From positions 62,001 to 126,000 of the forward strand of contig NZ_QRDZ01000026.1 in NCBI RefSeq assembly GCF_003386235.1: a stretch of 64,000 nt of DNA, given 5' to 3'. The notes beneath the pieces were generated by a model. The model did not search any database. It saw only the letters and a list, made by a program, of their open reading frames with translations, and was not told where the DNA came from. Positions 35,282 through 42,197 of the stretch are shown piece by piece; position 1 is the stretch's first letter; each line of letters opens with the position of its first letter. The position numbers were made by a program, and so were the translations under genes. Source of the DNA: Cohnella phaseoli. GTDB taxonomy: Bacteria > Bacillota > Bacilli > Paenibacillales > Paenibacillaceae.

Positions 35282-35860
35282 CTATACTTGTACTCCGAAA
35301 TCCCGGCACAAGCCGGCCAGCCCGTCGCGATACCCGCTTCCTACCGCGCTGAATTTCCACTCTGCGCCATGACGATACAATTCGGCTACGACAACCGCCG
35401 TCTCGATCGAGAAATCCTCGCCTAGGTCATAACGGATCAGTTCCTCGCCGGTTGCTTCGTTAGCTACGCGAGCATACGAATTGGCTACCTGACCGAAGTT
35501 CTGATTGCGCGCCGCCGCGTCATGGATCGTAATGCAGAAGGCGACCTTCTGGACTTCAGCCGGTACCTGCCCGAGATCGATCACGACCGATTCGTCGTCC
35601 CCGTCGCCTTCGCCGGTTTGATTGTCGCCCGACAATTGGATGGAGCCGTTCGAATTGTTCTTATTGTTGTAGAAAATAAAATCGTTATCCGAATTCACTT
35701 TGCCGGAGTCGTTCAGACAAAAAGCCGTAGCGTCGAGATCGAACGCACTGCCTCCGTCATACTTGTTCGTATCCCAGCCCAATCCGATTTTGACCTTGGT
35801 CAAGCCCGGGTTCGTTTTCGTCAAGTCGACTTTCTGGCCTTTGGACAAATTAACCGCCAT
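35282..35860 (-). CDS. terD: TerD-family calcium-binding stress protein (copy 3)
   Basis: 192 residues with the terminal MAVNLSKGQKVDLTKTNPGL, acidic motifs AFDLDATAFCL and GEGDGDDESVVIDL, and the WKFSAVGSGYRDGLAGL C-terminus. A cysteine sits in the first motif (FCLND), which the neighbouring copies lack. GAGGAGG is 10 nt before the ATG. It lies between two other terD copies with short gaps, one transcript. Confidence 0.93.
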   Translation of the reverse strand: MAVNLSKGQKVDLTKTNPGLTKVKIGLGWDTNKYDGGSAFDLDATAFCLNDSGKVNSDNDFIFYNNKNNSNGSIQLSGDNQTGEGDGDDESVVIDLGQVPAEVQKVAFCITIHDAAARNQNFGQVANSYARVANEATGEELIRYDLGEDFSIETAVVVAELYRHGAEWKFSAVGSGYRDGLAGLCRDFGVQV

Positions 35861-35940
35861 TGCCGTTATTCCTCCTCTTTAATTGGAAAGGGACCGCGAT
35901 CCGATTGAACAGCGGTCCCCGTTAACCGGGTACTACAGTG

Positions 35941-36516
35941 TTACATCAAGCCGAAATCTTTAACCAGGCCGGCCAGTCCGTCCTGATAGCCGCTGCCGAC
36001 CGCGTTGAATTTCCATTCGCCGCTGTGACGATACAACTCGCCTACGACAACCGCCGTCTCGACCGAGAAGTCTTCGCCCAGATCGTAACGGATCAGCTCC
36101 GCTCCCGTATCTTCGTTCACGATGCGAACGAACGCGTTCGTGACTTGTCCGAAGTTCTGGCCGCGCTCGGCCGCTTCGTGGATCGTGATGCAGAAGGAGA
36201 TTTTCTCCACTTCCGGCGGAACGGTAGCCAGATTGACTTTCACTTGCTCGTCGTCGCCGTCGCCTTCGCCCGTCAGGTTGTCGCCCGTGTGCTCAACAGC
36301 TCCGTTCGTGCTCTTCAGGTTGTTATAGAAGATGAAATCCTTATCGGAGGCTGCTTTGCCCGCACCGTTCAGCAGAAACGCGGAAGCGTCGAGGTCAAAA
36401 TCCTTGCCGCCGTCGTATTTGTTCGTATCCCAACCGAGACCGATTAGAACTTTCGTAAGACCCGGGTTCGTTTTCGTCAAATCGATTTTTTGACCTTTGG
36501 ATAAGCTGATAGACAT
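35941..36516 (-). CDS. terD: TerD-family calcium-binding stress protein (copy 2)
   Basis: 191 residues from ATG 36516, chosen because it gives the family start MSISLSKGQKIDLT behind AGAGGGA; a longer in-frame extension to 36630 lies inside the upstream terD copy and is unlikely. Acidic motifs are DFDLDASAFLL and GEGDGDDEQVKVNL; the C-terminus is WKFNAVGSGYQDGLAGLVKDFGLM. Of all copies this is nearest the canonical TerD/YceD/YceE type. Confidence 0.93.
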   Translation of the reverse strand: MSISLSKGQKIDLTKTNPGLTKVLIGLGWDTNKYDGGKDFDLDASAFLLNGAGKAASDKDFIFYNNLKSTNGAVEHTGDNLTGEGDGDDEQVKVNLATVPPEVEKISFCITIHEAAERGQNFGQVTNAFVRIVNEDTGAELIRYDLGEDFSVETAVVVGELYRHSGEWKFNAVGSGYQDGLAGLVKDFGLM

Positions 36517-36557
36517 GTGCAATTCCCTCTTTTCTTGGATTTTAAATTTTGGATTTA

Positions 36558-37142
36558 TTATTGATACTCTCTTGCCAGCAAATCGACATGCGCGGCGAAA
36601 GAGCCCTCGCCGATGGCGTTGAACTTCCATTCTCCACTGTGGCGGTAGATCTCCCCGACGATCAGAGCCGTCTTGCCTGCGTAGTTGTCGGTCAGGTTGA
36701 ACCGGATGAGTTCCTGATTGCTCGCCTGATTAAGCACGCGAATGTAAGCGGAGGAAATCATACCGAAATCCTGCTTGCGGTTGACGGCATCGTAGATATT
36801 CACGACAAACAGAACTTTGTGAACGTGAGCGGGAACGCGCGCAAGATCGACGGAAATCTGTTCGTCGTCGCCGTCGCCTTCTCCCGTCAGATTGTCGCCG
36901 GAGTGAACGACCGAGCCGTCAAGACTTTTCAAGTTGTAGAAGCATACGAGATGCTTGTCCCGAAGCTTGCCGTTCTCGTCGAGCAGCAGTGCGGAAGCGT
37001 CGCAGTCGACGTCCACTTTCTTGGTGCCGAAGAAGCCTTTCTTCTCGATCGGATCCCACCCGAGACCAACGGTGATTTTACTTAGCCCGGCGTTCCCTTT
37101 CGTGAGATCCACTTTCTGTCCTTTTACAAGCGAAATCGTCAT
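36558..37142 (-). CDS. terD: TerD-family protein, first gene of the ter operon
   Basis: 194 residues, start MTISLVKGQKVDLTKGNAGL. It differs from the other three in having an insertion GFFGTKKVDVDCDASALLL before and within the first calcium motif (charged KKGFFGTKK) and NYAGKTALIVGEIYRHSG instead of DFSVETAVVVGELYRHGA. GDGDDEQISVDL, the second acidic motif, is intact. This is typical of the TerZ/TerX-like subgroup. It is the promoter-proximal gene, about 90 bp downstream of the sigma-W-type promoter. Confidence 0.92.
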   Translation of the reverse strand: MTISLVKGQKVDLTKGNAGLSKITVGLGWDPIEKKGFFGTKKVDVDCDASALLLDENGKLRDKHLVCFYNLKSLDGSVVHSGDNLTGEGDGDDEQISVDLARVPAHVHKVLFVVNIYDAVNRKQDFGMISSAYIRVLNQASNQELIRFNLTDNYAGKTALIVGEIYRHSGEWKFNAIGEGSFAAHVDLLAREYQ

Positions 37143-37231
37143 GCCCAGCAGAATCTCCCTTCCATCTCTTTTCGGCTAATACAGTGGCGGGCGGGATTCT
37201 ATGAATCTCTCATCCCTCAACTACCTACTTT

Positions 37232-37257
37232 TACGATGAACCGACAAAAAGGTTTCA
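37232..37257 (-). promoter_or_regulatory. Sigma-W-type (ECF) promoter of the ter operon
   Basis: On the minus strand TGAAAC (37252-37257) is followed after exactly 16 bp by CGTA (37232-37235), a perfect match to the B. subtilis sigma-W consensus. It lies about 90 bp upstream of the first terD. The yce ter-like operon of B. subtilis is also under sigma-W, which supports the call. Confidence 0.75.
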
Positions 37258-37266
37258 ACCTAGTCA

Positions 37267-37295
37267 ATTATAAACGAAAATATTGCGAGTTTCGA
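37267..37295 (-). promoter_or_regulatory. Second, sigma-A-like promoter of the ter operon
   Basis: A consensus -10 TATAAT (37267-37272) lies 17 bp from TCGAAA (37290-37295, 4 of 6 matches). It is immediately upstream of the ECF-type promoter and could give basal expression. Confidence 0.5.
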
Positions 37296-37445
37296 TAATC
37301 GGAACCTTAAATTAGCGTAAAATCTGGGAGAATAGTCGCATCTGTAACCTTTTGTTCGCGGCCTGCGTCTGAGGCTTTGTTGAATTCGCCTATAACCGGA
37401 TTTTTTATCGTTCACTATAACTGCCGCAAGGAGACTCCTTACATC

Positions 37446-38849
37446 ATGGTGTTCAGCAGCTTGCTATTTCTGTTTCTATTCTTGCCCGCCGTTCTGCTCC
37501 TTTATTACTGCTCCCCCGGAAAAATCCGCAATCTGGTGCTGCTCCTGACAAGCCTTGTGTTCTACGCCTGGGGAGAGCCGGTCTACATCGTCATTATGCT
37601 GATCTCCACGTTGACGGACTACGGCTTCGGTCGTCTGTTGGAACGCTCTAGCCTCGGACCGGCGCAGCGTAAAGCGGTTGTGGCCGCATCGATTGCCGTT
37701 AATCTGGCACTGCTGTCTTATTTCAAATACGCCGACTTTCTAATCGGCAACATGAACGAATGGCTGGGCACGGATATCCCGCTCACCGAGCTGGCGCTGC
37801 CGATCGGCATCTCGTTCTATACGTTCCAGTCGATGTCCTATATCGTGGATATTTACCGCGGAACGGCCAAAGCGCAGCGGAACTGGATCGACTTCGCCAC
37901 CTTCGTGGCGTTGTTTCCGCAATTGGTCGCGGGGCCGATCGTCCACTACAAGTCGGTGGCAGAGCAGCTTCGCAGCCGCAAGGTCGACGTCGCTCTGTTC
38001 GCCGAAGGCGTGCGCCGCTTCGTGACCGGGTTGGCCAAGAAGGTGCTGCTCGCGAATAATATCGGACTGCTCTGGCATACGATTTCGGCCGCCGACGCCG
38101 GTACGCTGCCCGTGGCGATGGCCTGGCTGGGCATCATCGCCTTTGCGTTTCAGATTTATTTCGACTTCAGCGGATATTCGGACATGGCGATCGGTCTCGG
38201 CCTCATGTTCGGCTTCCGTTTCAACGAAAACTTCAACAAACCTTACGCCGCGCAGAGCATCACCGATTTCTGGCGCAGATGGCACATGTCGTTGAGCACC
38301 TGGTTCAGAGACTACGTCTACATTCCGCTTGGCGGCAACCGGCTCGGCTTGCGCAAGCAGCTCCGCAACATTCTCATCGTCTGGACGCTGACCGGCATCT
38401 GGCACGGCGCCAGCTGGAACTTCCTGCTCTGGGGGCTGTACTTCGGCGTTATTCTGATCTTCGAAAAATGGTTCGGCCTGTCGCTGCTTGGACGATCCCC
38501 CCGCTGGGTTCGCCATCTGTATGCCGCCGTGCTTATTCTCGTCGGCTGGGTATTATTCGCATTCGAAGAGCTGCCGAAGGCGGGACAGTATTTGCTCGCC
38601 ATGTTCGGCTTGACCGGACAGCCTCTGTGGAGCGACGAGACGATGTATTTCGCTTATACGAACGCTCTCCTGCTGGTCGTGCTGGCGATTGCTTCGCTGC
38701 CTTACGGCAGGCTGCGGCAGCAGCTCGCCGGCGGTTTGGGCGGAGTCGGCTCTGTGCTGAATCTGGCCTGGTGCGGGGCGCTGTTCCTGCTGTCGGTAGC
38801 CTATTTGGTCGACGCGACCTTTAATCCTTTCCTGTATTTCCGCTTCTAA
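37446..38849 (+). CDS. MBOAT-family O-acyltransferase (AlgI/DltB-like)
   Basis: A 467-residue polytopic membrane protein. The family landmarks are LPIGISFYTFQSMSYIVDIYRG, FFPQLVAGPIVHYK-type text (FPQLVAGPIVHY), FRFNENFNKPYAAQSITDFWRRWHMSLSTWFRDYVYIPLGGNR and the active-site histidine in GIWHGASWNFLLWG (about residue 320). It would move acyl (usually acetyl) groups across the membrane for polymer O-acylation. ATG 37446 follows AAGGAG; frames extending to 37377 lack support. It forms a unit with the DHHW gene 35 bp downstream. Confidence 0.92.
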   Translation: MVFSSLLFLFLFLPAVLLLYYCSPGKIRNLVLLLTSLVFYAWGEPVYIVIMLISTLTDYGFGRLLERSSLGPAQRKAVVAASIAVNLALLSYFKYADFLIGNMNEWLGTDIPLTELALPIGISFYTFQSMSYIVDIYRGTAKAQRNWIDFATFVALFPQLVAGPIVHYKSVAEQLRSRKVDVALFAEGVRRFVTGLAKKVLLANNIGLLWHTISAADAGTLPVAMAWLGIIAFAFQIYFDFSGYSDMAIGLGLMFGFRFNENFNKPYAAQSITDFWRRWHMSLSTWFRDYVYIPLGGNRLGLRKQLRNILIVWTLTGIWHGASWNFLLWGLYFGVILIFEKWFGLSLLGRSPRWVRHLYAAVLILVGWVLFAFEELPKAGQYLLAMFGLTGQPLWSDETMYFAYTNALLLVVLAIASLPYGRLRQQLAGGLGGVGSVLNLAWCGALFLLSVAYLVDATFNPFLYFRF

Positions 38850-38884
38850 AACAAGTTTGTTCTAAATGAAGGAGGCTGTTAATC

Positions 38885-40027
38885 ATGAAGCGGATCACCG
38901 ACCGTCTGCTGATCGGATCATTCGCCGCCACGCTGTTCCTCCTGTCCGGCGCTTTCCTCGCTCGACCCGTCGAATCCTTTTCCGAGTTGGAAAACCGCTA
39001 TTTGCAGAAAATGCCCCGTCTGACCTGGGACAATCTGCTATCCAAAAAATTTGCGGACGAGGCCGAGAGCTTCGTCACGGATCATTTTCCGCTCAGGGCG
39101 GATTGGATCGGCGTCAAGTCGGCGGCAGAGCGCTTAAGGCTGCAGCAGGAAAACAACAGCATTTACAAAGGCAAGGACGGATACCTGTTCGAGAAGTTTC
39201 CCGAGCCTAATTACGAGAAGGTCAAGAGCTACGTCGAAGCGGTGAAACGACTGGCCGAGAAGCATCCGGATGCCAATATTTCCTTCCTGCTGGCTCCGAC
39301 CTCCATCGGGATGTACCCGGAGCGTCTGCCTTGGAAAGCGCCCAACTATCCGCAAGAGAAAGTGAACGAATACGTTGGCTCGCTTCTCGGCGACAGCGCG
39401 GACTATTTGAACGGTTTCGATTTTCTGCGGCCGCATGCCGCGGAATCGATCTATTATCGGACGGATCACCACTGGACAACCCTTGGCGCTTATTACGCCT
39501 ATGTCGCCTATGCCGAGCAAATGGGTTGGACGGCTGCCGGGCTGGACGAATTTCAAATCGAGAACGTCAGCGACACTTTTCTGGGCAGCTTCCACACGCG
39601 CGGACAGTTCGGCGGTTTGAAGCCGGATGTCATCCAGAAGTTTACGTCCTTGCATCCGATCGATTCCAAAATGCACGTTGTCGACGACAATACGGATTAC
39701 GACAGCTTGTATGCGGAACAGTTTCTGGCGAAGAAGGATCAGTACCCTTATTTTCTCGGAGGCGTCCACGCCTTGTCCACCATTACGAGCAAGCTCGATG
39801 CGGATCAGGCGGACCTCGATAAGCTGCTCATTGTCAAAGACTCCTACGCTCATAGCCTAATTCCATTCTTGACCAAACATGTCGCAGAGATTCATGTGAT
39901 CGATATCCGCTTCTATAACGGCAGCATCGCCGGCTATATGGAGGAGAACGGAATCGACAACTCGCTTCTGCTGTTCAATACGGCTACCTTCGCCGATAAC
40001 GGCGCGATTCTGAAGCTTGCCCGCTAA
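38885..40027 (+). CDS. DHHW-family exported protein, AlgJ-like partner of the MBOAT
   Basis: 380 residues with an N-terminal signal anchor (LLIGSFAATLFLLSGAFLA). ENRYLQKMPRLTWDNLLSKKFADEAESFVTDHFPLRADWI is the usual N-terminal segment, and YYRTDHHWTTLGAYYAY (near residue 193) is the name-giving DHHW motif, related to the SGNH/AlgJ catalytic Asp-His. A serine in KDSYAHSLIPFL likely completes the site. Paired with MBOAT proteins, these act outside the membrane in sugar polymer acetylation. AGGAGG precedes the ATG. Confidence 0.88.
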   Translation: MKRITDRLLIGSFAATLFLLSGAFLARPVESFSELENRYLQKMPRLTWDNLLSKKFADEAESFVTDHFPLRADWIGVKSAAERLRLQQENNSIYKGKDGYLFEKFPEPNYEKVKSYVEAVKRLAEKHPDANISFLLAPTSIGMYPERLPWKAPNYPQEKVNEYVGSLLGDSADYLNGFDFLRPHAAESIYYRTDHHWTTLGAYYAYVAYAEQMGWTAAGLDEFQIENVSDTFLGSFHTRGQFGGLKPDVIQKFTSLHPIDSKMHVVDDNTDYDSLYAEQFLAKKDQYPYFLGGVHALSTITSKLDADQADLDKLLIVKDSYAHSLIPFLTKHVAEIHVIDIRFYNGSIAGYMEENGIDNSLLLFNTATFADNGAILKLAR

Positions 40028-40124
40028 GCGGCGCAGCCTTCCGCAACTTGCTGCAACTTTCAAGCGGACAGGCGCGTCAGTAAAGCTGACCTACTAGAAA
40101 CCAACATCAAGGAGAGTACTGACC

Positions 40125-40943
40125 ATGAAGAAAAGCGCTATGTCATTTCTGTTAATTACCGCATTGCTAGGAAGCCTGCTGACCGCTTGCTCCGGCAACG
40201 CCGATAAAAACAATAGCACGCCGACCGCCACCAGCTCGCCGACCGCCAGCGAAAGCGTAAGCCCGAGCCCTGAATCCAGTCCGAGCGAGCAGCCCGAAGC
40301 TAGCCCGAGCGAATCTGCGCAGCCGGGAAAGACGCCGGAGCCTAGCCCAAGTCCGAGCGAATCCGCTAAGCCGGACAAGAAGCCTCAGCCTAGTCCAAGT
40401 CCGAGCGAATCCGCTAAGCCGGATAAGAAGCCTCAGCCTAGCCCGAGTCCGAGCGAATCCGCTAAGCCGGATAAGAAGCCTCAACCTAGCCCGAGTCCGA
40501 GCGAATCTGCTAAGCCGGATAAGAAGCCCGAGCCAAGCGAGAAGCCGAAGTCGCTGTCTTCCGGCGACATTGTAGACTTCATGCTGGAGCAGGTGGAGCA
40601 GCCCGTGTCGCTCGACATGAGCGCCGAACAGATGGAAGAAGCCTACGGCATCGATCCGGACATTCTTGAGAATTTTGCGGTTCGGGCGCCTTTCGTCAAT
40701 ATAAAGTCGAATGAGCTCGCCTTATTTAAAGTAAAGAAAGCCAAAGACGCAGCCGCCGTCAAGAAAGGCATAGAGAAACGAGCGGGAGATATTCAGAAGT
40801 CGTTCGAAAGCTATTTGCCCGACCAGTACGAAAACTCCAAAAACTACCGGGTCGTGACGCAAGGCAACTATGTGTTGTTCATCATCTCGGAAAGTGCGGA
40901 CGATCTGGAGAAAGCATTTAAGGGCGCTTTGGCTCAGAAGTAA
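40125..40943 (+). CDS. DUF4358 lipoprotein with a Pro/Ser repeat stalk
   Basis: 272 residues. The lipobox LLTAC places the lipidated cysteine at residue 22. Residues 63-142 are five tandem copies of a 16-residue unit (ESAKPDKKPQPSPSPS), an extended stalk. The C-terminal 125 residues are a DUF4358 domain (EEAYGIDPDILENFAVRAPFVNIKSNELALFKVK, VVTQGNYVLFIIS). MBOAT, DHHW and DUF4358 genes recur as a trio in Firmicutes, so the protein probably assists the acylation unit; its exact job is unknown. AAGGAGAG precedes the ATG. Confidence 0.82.
   Translation: MKKSAMSFLLITALLGSLLTACSGNADKNNSTPTATSSPTASESVSPSPESSPSEQPEASPSESAQPGKTPEPSPSPSESAKPDKKPQPSPSPSESAKPDKKPQPSPSPSESAKPDKKPQPSPSPSESAKPDKKPEPSEKPKSLSSGDIVDFMLEQVEQPVSLDMSAEQMEEAYGIDPDILENFAVRAPFVNIKSNELALFKVKKAKDAAAVKKGIEKRAGDIQKSFESYLPDQYENSKNYRVVTQGNYVLFIISESADDLEKAFKGALAQK
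40311..40550 (+). repeat. 48-bp tandem repeat inside the DUF4358 gene (5 copies)
   Basis: Five in-frame 48-bp units encode the 16-residue Pro/Ser/Lys stalk. The middle copies are nearly identical at DNA level (AGCGAATC and AAGCCGGA recur every 48 bp), so copy number may vary between strains. Confidence 0.85.
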
Positions 40944-40980
40944 CGAGATCCCGTTTCCTCTATTTGAGGCAGCACCCAAC

Positions 40981-41104
40981 TTGTACGATTTATCATACAA
41001 ATCCGGCGCCCCGACCTCTCCAATTCCGTATTTTGTATGATCTTTCATACAAACTGGACTCACAGCCCCACAAATTAGCGATATTTGTATGATTTATAGT
41101 ACAA
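40981..41104. repeat. Three 20-bp palindromes spaced exactly 52 bp
   Basis: The palindromes TTGTACGATTTATCATACAA (40981), TTGTATGATCTTTCATACAA (41033) and TTGTATGATTTATAGTACAA (41085) are each able to form a stem. The 32-bp stretches between them are not similar. Confidence 0.85.
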
Positions 41105-41110
41105 AACGAA

Positions 41111-41325
41111 GAGGCTGTCTCATAAGCAGAGTTGCATGATGATCGATAATCAATGAAGGTGTATATACCTCCTGTAGATTGCCTCATACGCTCCTGAAAT
41201 CACCGATTAACGGGTTTACCTATTCCCATTTCAGGAGCGTATAGCATTGGAGGGAGGTATATACACCTTCACCTTGTTCATCGATTATCTTTCAGAGCAA
41301 CTTTGGTGGCTTATAGGACAGCCTC
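41111..41325. repeat. Palindromic mobile-like element, 215-bp copy
   Basis: The ends are GAGGCTGTCTCATAAG and CTTATAGGACAGCCTC. Nearly the whole element is self-complementary: GATCGATAATC / GATTATC, GAAGGTGTATATACCTCC / GGAGGTATATACACCTTC and ATACGCTCCTGAAAT / ATTTCAGGAGCGTAT pair in order toward a short central loop. It carries no transposase. Confidence 0.85.
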
Positions 41326-41354
41326 TTGGAGTAACAAGCATACGATTATTTTAT

Positions 41355-42005
41355 TCACTCCCCTTCGCTAACTGCCTCCCTTTTCTCAAAAGCCAGAATA
41401 AAGCCGTACCAGACGAAAACCGCGTATTGCAGAGGAAACAAATACTTCGTTATCGAATCGTAGGGAAGAAAAATCAGGATGACCGATACGAGCGTTGCGA
41501 TGGCCGGTCCCTTCGGCAGCACCTTGGCGCGCAGCATGGAGACGCCCATCAGAATGGAACCCAACAGGATCAGCGGCATTAGAAGAATCATAAAGAAAAA
41601 TCCCGGCCCTTCCGAACCGATTCGCATAACTAAATCCGACGCCTGCTTCAGCTGCTCCTCGTTCGCGACGCCGTCGAACAGGACAGGGTAATTGAAAATC
41701 TGAATCGGCGCATGCAGAAGGTCGAGGACGACAAATGCAAATATCATGCCGAAGCTGACCCACCCCCACCACTTAAGCGCGGCCGCTTGCCGCAAATACA
41801 GACCGACAAACCCCATCAGAAACATCGTGAACGATACGAGAAGTCCGATATGCGTCCAAACCGCCACATCGACGAAGTAGTCCATTTGCTGCAAACTCGC
41901 CGGAATATCCTCCAGGTGAACGTACTGAATTCCGATCGTCAGCAGACCGGAGAGCAGCAGCATCCAGCCGCTGAACCGGTAAAAACCGTAAGGCACGTAT
42001 GACAT
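41355..42005 (-). CDS. Six-span membrane protein of unknown function
   Basis: 216 residues with about six hydrophobic helices (GWMLLLSGLLTIGIQYV, WTHIGLLVSFTMFLMGFVGLYL, WGWVSFGMIFAFVVLDLL, FFFMILLMPLILLGSILMGV, AIATLVSVILIFL, YAVFVWYGFILAF). No family recognised; the layout is that of small DUF-type integral proteins. GAGGAG lies 12 nt before the ATG at 42005. It is divergent from the histidine kinase gene, 190 bp apart, so a shared control region and a regulatory link are possible but unproven. Confidence 0.7.
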   Translation of the reverse strand: MSYVPYGFYRFSGWMLLLSGLLTIGIQYVHLEDIPASLQQMDYFVDVAVWTHIGLLVSFTMFLMGFVGLYLRQAAALKWWGWVSFGMIFAFVVLDLLHAPIQIFNYPVLFDGVANEEQLKQASDLVMRIGSEGPGFFFMILLMPLILLGSILMGVSMLRAKVLPKGPAIATLVSVILIFLPYDSITKYLFPLQYAVFVWYGFILAFEKREAVSEGE

Positions 42006-42197
42006 TCCCGTTCAACACTCCTCTTTAATAGTGGAATTGCTTCCTTCCAATTGTCATCTTAAAATCCCTTTTATCCTGCGCACAAGGCCCGCGTTCCCGG
42101 TTCGGCCGGGAACTTCGCGGGAACGTTTTTCCCCGTGCCGCCGGGAATTTCCTATGCTATACTTTTCTTGAAATTCACTCGGAAAGGAAGCTCTGAC

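Larger units (their letters stand above)
37143..37445. other. Divergent control region between the ter operon and the MBOAT gene
   Basis: It holds the two ter promoters described separately (37232-37257 and 37267-37295, minus strand). On the plus strand the MBOAT gene's ribosome binding site AAGGAG is at about 37428; a clear promoter for that gene was not identified. No protein gene is supported within this stretch. Confidence 0.6.
40944..41354. other. Gene-free region made almost entirely of two structured repeats
   Basis: It consists of a 52-bp spaced palindrome array (40981-41104) followed directly by the longest copy of the palindromic element (41111-41325). It separates the plus-strand DUF4358 gene from the convergent minus-strand membrane protein gene. 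No coding frame or RNA gene was recognised. Confidence 0.7.

Noticed and set aside
24727..37142. Reading the locus simply as a tellurite resistance operon
   Set aside because: The names come from plasmid phenotypes; the gene set and the sigma-W-type promoter fit a general envelope-stress and metabolite locus better.
40981..41104. CRISPR array with 20-bp repeats and 32-bp spacers
   Set aside because: Only three imperfect palindromic copies, no leader and no cas genes; it fits better with the other ~50-bp spaced hairpin arrays.
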